DNA of 64,000 nt from Sphingobium sp. 66-54 (GTDB lineage: Bacteria > Pseudomonadota > Alphaproteobacteria > Sphingomonadales > Sphingomonadaceae): positions 86,176 to 150,175 of the forward strand of contig MKWI01000009.1 of the NCBI GenBank assembly GCA_001899715.1. Reading direction: 5' to 3'. Shown in pieces: positions 58,592 to 64,000 of this stretch. Below the pieces are notes generated by a model that was not told the origin of the DNA, did not search any database, and saw only the letters and a list, made by a program, of their open reading frames with translations. Position numbers and translations under genes: made by a program. Every line of letters begins with the position of its first letter. Positions within the stretch are counted from its first letter, which is position 1.

Positions 58592-60223
58592 ATGAAAGCA
58601 TGCGATGCCATCGTCGAAATCCTGAAGTGTGAGGGCGTCGACGTATTGATCGGCTATCCGCGCAACGCTCTGCTGGAAGCCGCCGCCAACGCGAACATCC
58701 GCACCATCATCCCACGGCAGGAGCGGGTCGGCATGCACATGGCGGATGCGCTCTCCCGCCTGACCCGCGGCGAGCGGATGGGCGCTTTCTGTTGCCAGCA
58801 CGGTCCGGGCGCGGAAGTGGCCTATGCCGGCGTGGCGCAGGCTTATGGTGAATCCGTTCCCGTCCTCGTCATGCCCGGCGGCTACCCGACCGCGACAGCC
58901 CATGTTGGCCGCAACTTCAACTCCGTACGCAACATGGCGCAGATCACCAAGACGGCCGAGCCGCTCAATTCGCCGACGCAGGTGAGCGCGGTGATGCGCC
59001 GGGCGTTCACCGCATTGCGCAATGGCCGGGGCGGCCCAGCGCTGGTCGAACTGCCTTATGATGTGCTGGAGCAGGAAGGCGCGGAGGTCGACTATCAGCC
59101 GGTGCTGCGTGGCCAGTTCGGCCCCGATGGCGAGAGCCTCGCCAGGGCAGCCGAGTTGCTCTGCGCCGCCAAGCGCCCGGTGCTCTATGCCGGCCAGGGC
59201 ATCCATTGGGCTGCCGCTTATGAAGAACTGAAAGAACTGGCCGAACTGCTGGCGATCCCCGTCTGCACCAGCCTGCCCGGCAAGAGCAGCTTCGACGAGA
59301 CGCACCCGCTCTCGCTCGGCGCCGGCGGCGCGGCAATGCCCTATCAGGTGCGCTATTTCCTTGAAGAGTCGGACCTGATTTTGGGCGCTGGATGCAGCTT
59401 CACCAGCACCGCGTTCGGCATCCGCATGCCGACCGGCAAGACGGTGATCCACGCGACGCTCGACCCGATCGAACTCAACCGCTCAGTGGCAACGGACGTG
59501 GCGTTGATCGGCGACGCCAAGCTGACGCTGCGCGCCCTGATCGAAGCATGCAAGGCCCGGCTCGGCGGCACCCCGCGTGACATCAGCCCGGTCGCGGCCG
59601 AGATCAAGAAGATCGCCGACGACTGGCTCGCCAAGTGGATGCCCAAGCTCACCAGCAACCAGGTGCCGATCACGCCCTATCGCGTGCTGTGGGACCTCCA
59701 GCACACAGTCGACGTTGCCAACACCATCATCACCCACGACGCCGGCAGCCCGCGCGACCAGCTTTCGCCGTTCTGGAAAACGCGCGCGCCGCATAGCTAC
59801 CTCGGCTGGGGCAAGACGACACAGCTCGGCTACGGTCTCGGCCTCGCGCTCGGCGCCAAGCTGGCCTGCCCGGACAAGCTCTGCATCAACGTGTGGGGCG
59901 ATGCCGCCATCGGCTTCACCGGCATGGACTTCGAGACGGCAGTACGCGAGCGGCTGCCGGTGCTCTCCATCCTGCTAAACAACGCCTCCATGGCCATGGA
60001 GCTCTCCATCATGCCAACCGCCACCGAGCGGTTCCGCTCGACCGACATCTCCGGCAATTATGCGGCGTTTGCCAAGGCGCTCGGCGGCCATGGCGAACGG
60101 ATCAGCCGGGTGGAGGACATCATCCCCGCCATCAAACGCGGCATCGCGGCGACCGAGGCCGGCCAACCCGCGCTGCTGGAGTTCATGACCTCGCAGGAAC
60201 AGGATTTCTCGCGCTATCCATGA
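58592..60223 (+). CDS. ThDP-dependent decarboxylase/carboligase family enzyme
   Basis: This 543-residue cytoplasmic enzyme has the three-domain plan of acetolactate synthase, oxalyl-CoA and benzoylformate decarboxylases. The cofactor-activating glutamate is E44 in PRQERVGMHMA. The ThDP/Mg motif starts with GDAAIG (D437) and ends with NNAS about 29 residues later. The middle domain has FEESD-like LEESDLILGAG. Unlike true acetolactate synthases it has no regulatory subunit nearby. Substrate unknown; a 2-oxo acid from aromatic or side-chain catabolism is possible. GGGAGAGAATGA precedes the ATG. Confidence 0.85.
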   Translation: MKACDAIVEILKCEGVDVLIGYPRNALLEAAANANIRTIIPRQERVGMHMADALSRLTRGERMGAFCCQHGPGAEVAYAGVAQAYGESVPVLVMPGGYPTATAHVGRNFNSVRNMAQITKTAEPLNSPTQVSAVMRRAFTALRNGRGGPALVELPYDVLEQEGAEVDYQPVLRGQFGPDGESLARAAELLCAAKRPVLYAGQGIHWAAAYEELKELAELLAIPVCTSLPGKSSFDETHPLSLGAGGAAMPYQVRYFLEESDLILGAGCSFTSTAFGIRMPTGKTVIHATLDPIELNRSVATDVALIGDAKLTLRALIEACKARLGGTPRDISPVAAEIKKIADDWLAKWMPKLTSNQVPITPYRVLWDLQHTVDVANTIITHDAGSPRDQLSPFWKTRAPHSYLGWGKTTQLGYGLGLALGAKLACPDKLCINVWGDAAIGFTGMDFETAVRERLPVLSILLNNASMAMELSIMPTATERFRSTDISGNYAAFAKALGGHGERISRVEDIIPAIKRGIAATEAGQPALLEFMTSQEQDFSRYP

Positions 60224-60240
60224 GGACGCGCGGGGACCGG

Positions 60241-60282
60241 AACCAGCGTGTGCTCCTGCCTGCGCAGGAACACACGCTGGTT
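60241..60282. terminator. 19-bp hairpin between converging genes, built on a family A core
   Basis: Arms 60241-60259 and 60264-60282 are inverted complements with one mismatch and a four-base loop, containing the CTCCTGC/GCAGGA core. Position between the stops of the ThDP enzyme and the mreB paralogue suggests a bidirectional terminator. Confidence 0.65.
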
Positions 60283-60307
60283 CACCCTTGAGAGGTTTGC
60301 AGCGCTC

Positions 60308-61378
<1,071 letters not shown>

Positions 61379-61509
61379 TCATGCACCAAAATACCCTCGC
61401 GCCATCCCCATCGCAGACCGAAAGACGGCGAGGCGAGCGAGACGAGAGTTGAACTGGCCGGCGGAGCCACAGCCTCCGGCCGAAGCAGCGGATCATCGAA
61501 GAAGGGAGA

Positions 61510-61534
61510 TGGTGGACAGGGATGGATTCGAACC
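61510..61534 (-). other. Displaced 3' tRNA end: attachment site of an integrated element
   Basis: On the minus strand these 25 bases read as a tRNA 3' end: GG, T-loop TTCGAAT, T-stem strand CCATC, acceptor strand CCTGTCC, discriminator A and CCA. Upstream bases (CGG then GG) do not pair with CCATC, so the T-stem is broken exactly where an integrase crossover would lie. The acceptor implies a tRNA starting GGACAGG, perhaps tRNA-Ser. The orientation puts the inserted element on the high-coordinate side. Confidence 0.72.
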
Positions 61535-61608
61535 CCGGTACTGAATCGCCGTAAAACATGACTTCTGTTCTAACCCCTCTGACGAAATGACCCCGGCGAT
61601 GACCCCAG

Positions 61609-61821
61609 TCAGCCGGCTTTTGCCGCGCACGCGGCGATGAAGGCGTCGATGTCGGATTCCCGCCAAACCACGCTGTTCGGACCGATCTGGATGCTGCGCG
61701 GGAAGCGGCCGCTGCGCATCCAGCGGTAGATGGTGGCGGTGCTCTTGGGCACGCGCTGCTGGACCTGGCGCAGATCGAGCAGCCGCTCGCCGGGCACGAA
61801 CTGAGTTGATTCGACGCTCAT
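61609..61821 (-). CDS. AlpA-family regulator / excisionase-like protein
   Basis: This 70-residue protein has a MerR-like winged helix: LLDLRQVQQRVPKSTATIYR, WMRSGRFPRSIQIGPN and VVWRESDIDAFI. These are the three blocks of AlpA-type prophage regulators that activate integrase or act in excision. It is the gene nearest the attachment site, as usual for such elements, though no integrase is visible in the window. Its start overlaps the stop of the preceding gene (ATGA). Confidence 0.88.
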   Translation of the reverse strand: MSVESTQFVPGERLLDLRQVQQRVPKSTATIYRWMRSGRFPRSIQIGPNSVVWRESDIDAFIAACAAKAG

Positions 61822-62306
61822 TTGCCGCCTCCCCGCTGGTCGGGGAGCAGCGGCGGCATCGTCCCGGTTTTATATGCCTGCGCGATCCGCGGCACGACAT
61901 GATCGCCGATCAGGGATCCGTCGGGCATGACGATGTTGGCCATGAACTCCGTGTCGAAGGTGCTGATGCCGACCTCGACCGCCTCCAGCTTGGCCTTGAT
62001 GACGAGCAGCAGAGCCCGCCACCTTGAGCGGCATGCCTGCTCCCATTGCTTGCGGGCACTCTCGTCAGTGCGGCGCTTTTCGTAGCCGTAGCGATCCTGG
62101 AAGTGTGTGAATTCCTTGTCGCCCGGATTGGGCAGGGTCATCGCAAAGCGAACCTGCCGGTCCTTCATGGTGAAGCCGATGAAGCCGCGATCCGCGTCGT
62201 AAGCGCTCATGAACTGTCCGGCGCCGTATTTCTCCACGAGCGCCTCGATCTCGAAGCGCATCTTGGAAACCGGCACGTCTGTCGTGGCGGCGAACTTACC
62301 GGCCAT
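61818..62306 (-). CDS. Phage/element protein of unknown function
   Basis: The protein has 162 residues. It begins MAGKFAATTDVPVSKMRFEI, then GAGQFMSAYDADRGFIGFTM, with a helical basic centre (RKQWEQACRSRWRALLLVIKAK) and a C-terminal part containing GTMPPLLPDQ. Proteins of this appearance recur in sphingomonad prophages and islands, but I know no function. AGGAGGGG precedes ATG 62306; overlaps the neighbouring gene by 11 bases. Confidence 0.8.
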   Translation of the reverse strand: MAGKFAATTDVPVSKMRFEIEALVEKYGAGQFMSAYDADRGFIGFTMKDRQVRFAMTLPNPGDKEFTHFQDRYGYEKRRTDESARKQWEQACRSRWRALLLVIKAKLEAVEVGISTFDTEFMANIVMPDGSLIGDHVVPRIAQAYKTGTMPPLLPDQRGGGK

Positions 62307-62763
62307 GATGTTTCCCCTCCTGCATGATGGCGGGAGGCATCGCCTCCTCGATGAAAGGTTGCTGGTGCGCACAGCCGAGATCGCCGCGCGCGCCACAGCG
62401 CACGCACGGGTCGCGCGAGAAGGCCGGCGGGCGCGGATCGGCGGGATCTGGCGGGCGGACGGCGCGACGGACGATCGGCGGTCGGCTATGTGTCCCGGCG
62501 GCCGCGCCGCGGTGCCCGACGATACGGCGCGTGATCCGTGGCGCCCGCGAGAGCCCGGCGCCGGCGAGCAGGGCATTGACGCGCTCGATGGTTTCCGGCC
62601 GTGGTGCCGCGGCCGCCGCTAACTGGCGCAGCCAGTTGTGCGGATAAGCGGACAGGTGGCGGGCGATCTCCACTGGCGTCTTGCCGGTGGCCGCCGCCAG
62701 CTCATGGATTGAATCGACGAGCTGCTGGCCGGTGGGTGTATCGGCGGCAATCTGGTCAGCCAT
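62296..62763 (-). CDS. Element protein with HTH-like N-terminus and Cys cluster
   Basis: The protein has 155 residues. Residues ~10-60 resemble a lambda-repressor-type helix-turn-helix (TPVEIARHLS, then PRPETIERVNALLAG). The C-terminal part has CVRCGARGDLGCAHQ, a possible zinc site. The overlaps at both ends place it in the element operon. ATG 62763 is preceded by GGAAAGG. Function unknown; a DNA-binding role is inferred. Confidence 0.7.
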   Translation of the reverse strand: MADQIAADTPTGQQLVDSIHELAAATGKTPVEIARHLSAYPHNWLRQLAAAAAPRPETIERVNALLAGAGLSRAPRITRRIVGHRGAAAGTHSRPPIVRRAVRPPDPADPRPPAFSRDPCVRCGARGDLGCAHQQPFIEEAMPPAIMQEGKHHGR

Positions 62764-63037
62764 CCCGGCCGCCTTTCCGCTGAAACTGCGCATAGCGGCC
62801 GAGATCGGCATGAAAAGAACAACTAGGCGCAACGGTCAGCCGTGGTCCGCCAGGTTCACAACGCCCCGCCGGCCAGCACGGGTCGAGCTGGAGACGCGGA
62901 AAAACAACTTCGATCGCGCGATAGCCGTCCGCGCTCTCCGCATCGTGAGGTCCGAACCACGCCCAAAGCCGGACGCGCGCACTGGGGCCCAGGCGCTGAT
63001 CGACGAGGCGTCCTAGGCGCTCCATCGACTTCGTCAC
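62756..63037 (-). CDS. Small element protein of unknown function
   Basis: About 93 residues from GTG 63037 (AGGGG upstream) or 89 from ATG 63025. It includes VRLWAWFGPHDAESADGYRAI and a basic C-terminus. It fills the only gap in a run of overlapping genes, and its stop overlaps the next start, which supports it. No family is recognised. Confidence 0.5.
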   Translation of the reverse strand: MTKSMERLGRLVDQRLGPSARVRLWAWFGPHDAESADGYRAIEVVFPRLQLDPCWPAGRCEPGGPRLTVAPSCSFHADLGRYAQFQRKGGRDG

Positions 63038-63053
63038 TTCAATGGCGCCCCTG

Positions 63054-63167
63054 TCAGCCAAGAGCCCAAGCCTCCAGGCAGGCCCACACGAGGCATATGG
63101 CGAGGATGATCGCCATGTTGCGGATAAGGGCGCGCAGATCCTCGAGTGGGTCATCCGGGGGGATCAT
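63054..63167 (-). CDS. 37-residue single-pass membrane peptide
   Basis: Begins MIPPDDPLEDLRALIRN, then a hydrophobic helix (MAIILAICLVWACLEAWALG). Its ATG overlaps the stop of the ParB-like gene (ATGA). The acidic head plus one helix is typical of small phage-encoded membrane proteins. Function unknown. Confidence 0.55.
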   Translation of the reverse strand: MIPPDDPLEDLRALIRNMAIILAICLVWACLEAWALG

Positions 63168-63997
63168 GCGGGAACTTCCTCGTCTTCGTCCGTGGCTTCC
63201 GCCCAGGCCGCGCGCAGCACCTGCAGCGCCGCGCGGTTGCGATGGATGCCGTCGCGCGCCTCGACCGCGGCGATCTCACGGAACCACTCCTCCTGCTCCA
63301 TGCCGGCGAGCAGCATAACGAGCAGCTCGTCGTCATCGCGCGCGCCCAGCTCAACCAGCAGCGGCGCCAGACCAGCGAACAGCGTGCCGCCATAGCGCAG
63401 CACGGCGCCGGCGAATGCGCGGGCGAGGATGCACAGCGCCCGGCCGGTAACACGACCTCCGTGCGCGCGATAAAATCGTTGAATGCCGCCGATATTGGCG
63501 ATGGCGCCCGGCTTCCAGCTTCGCTGGTTGGTATGGGGCGCCAGCGTGAGCCCCGCACGCTCGACCAGCACCATCACCGCGCACGCCTCCTCGTCGCCAC
63601 CTGCCAGCGCCGCCTTGAACAGATCGAGCGCGCCGAGCGACTTGCGTTTGCGATTGAGTGCGACGAAAGCAGCGGCCTCCTCGGCCGGGCCGGACTGGCC
63701 GATGATGACGCAAGGAAGATCATAGATGTCGCGGCGCAGCCGTGCCGCAGCGAGGCGGTGCTGCCCATCGACAACGAACAGCCCATCGCCCGGCCGTTGC
63801 GCCACGACGAGGGGCTGGCAGAGCGCCCAATCCCAATCGCGCGCGATCGCGCGGATGAGCGCCTGGCTGCCGCCGTTCTCGATCGAGCGCTGGTAGGATG
63901 GATCCACGGACAGCTCGGCGATCGTGCAATTCTGCAGGACTGGCCGGCGGCCACGGATGGGATTGACGAGGAAGCGGCGGGTCTGTTGGCTACGCAC
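63164..63997 (-). CDS. ParB/Srx-fold protein of the integrated element
   Basis: This protein of about 277 residues has an N-terminal ParB-like nuclease/CTPase fold: CTIAELSVDPSYQRSI near residue 24, QPLVVAQRPGDGLFVVDGQHRLAAAR near 60 with the GxHR-type motif as GQHR, and AFVALNRKRKSL near 110. The remainder is helical. It is not the chromosomal ParB, whose partner ParA is absent. The start (GTG 63997) is almost at the window edge and the gene may begin further out. Confidence 0.75.
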   Translation of the reverse strand: MRSQQTRRFLVNPIRGRRPVLQNCTIAELSVDPSYQRSIENGGSQALIRAIARDWDWALCQPLVVAQRPGDGLFVVDGQHRLAAARLRRDIYDLPCVIIGQSGPAEEAAAFVALNRKRKSLGALDLFKAALAGGDEEACAVMVLVERAGLTLAPHTNQRSWKPGAIANIGGIQRFYRAHGGRVTGRALCILARAFAGAVLRYGGTLFAGLAPLLVELGARDDDELLVMLLAGMEQEEWFREIAAVEARDGIHRNRAALQVLRAAWAEATDEDEEVPA

Positions 63998-64000
63998 GCT

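Noticed and set aside
61535..61608. A complete tRNA gene at the element border
   Set aside because: Only the T-loop to CCA part is present; no D-arm, anticodon arm or matching 5' acceptor strand is found on the element side.

Overview
The window is GC-rich chromosomal DNA (roughly two thirds G+C by eye) from an alphaproteobacterium, most likely a member of the Sphingomonadales. The best evidence is a complete ligD-ligF-ligE-ligG set whose proteins resemble, as I remember them, the lignin beta-etherase proteins of Sphingobium sp. SYK-6. Other pointers are PutA without an N-terminal DNA-binding domain, PstA with an N-terminal extension, a DUF2794 protein beside cysE, and several palindromic intergenic repeats of a kind common in sphingomonads.

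Layout. 1-1.5 kb: dsbD, cut by the left edge. 1.6-12 kb: oxidative catabolic genes. These include an NmrA-like reductase, a SnoaL-like protein, a five-gene minus-strand operon (aldehyde dehydrogenase, unknown protein, PQQ/haem alcohol dehydrogenase, DUF3237 protein, small exported protein), a MarR regulator, a TfdA-type dioxygenase and an SDR. 12.3-15.5 kb: an RBBP9-like hydrolase, then a Pit phosphate transporter behind a NUDIX-DUF47 (PhoU-like) fusion with a PHO box. 15.6-23.2 kb: sdaA, putA and the divergent pobA/pobR pair. 23.5-28.2 kb: a vanillin-type aldehyde dehydrogenase, a TauE/SafE permease, an ATP-grasp membrane protein that looks frameshifted, and a 1-Cys peroxiredoxin. 28.4-37.4 kb: the Pho regulon core (phoR, pstSCAB-phoU-phoB and an OprP-like porin), with PHO boxes before pstS and the porin. 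37.5-45.2 kb: mostly housekeeping genes (DUF2794, cysE, a second TauE/SafE protein, oxyR, DUF2200, a TonB-like protein, pgsA-moaD-moaE, an LplT-like transporter).

45.6-51.7 kb carries a surface lipoprotein with a long Pro-Ser/Thr linker and two TbpB-like lobes, directly followed by a Slam (DUF560) outer-membrane translocon, so it looks like a type XI secretion pair. A GNAT enzyme and a TonB-dependent receptor lie next to it on the other strand. 52-55.5 kb is ligDFEG, which oxidises and then glutathione-dependently cleaves beta-O-4 aryl ethers. Then come pgm, a small membrane protein, a MarR regulator with a ThDP-dependent enzyme, and a stand-alone mreB paralogue.

At about 61.5 kb a displaced 3' tRNA end (T-loop to CCA) marks the edge of an integrated element. 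From there to the right edge the genes are tightly overlapping small genes: AlpA-like, phage-type unknowns, a 37-residue membrane peptide and a ParB-like protein.

Together the window joins lignin-aromatic catabolism (lig genes, pobA, vanillin-type dehydrogenase, PQQ and SDR oxidoreductases) to a compact phosphate regulon, a probable surface-lipoprotein secretion locus and a mobile-element border. Family assignments rest on reading the proteins; no database search was possible.
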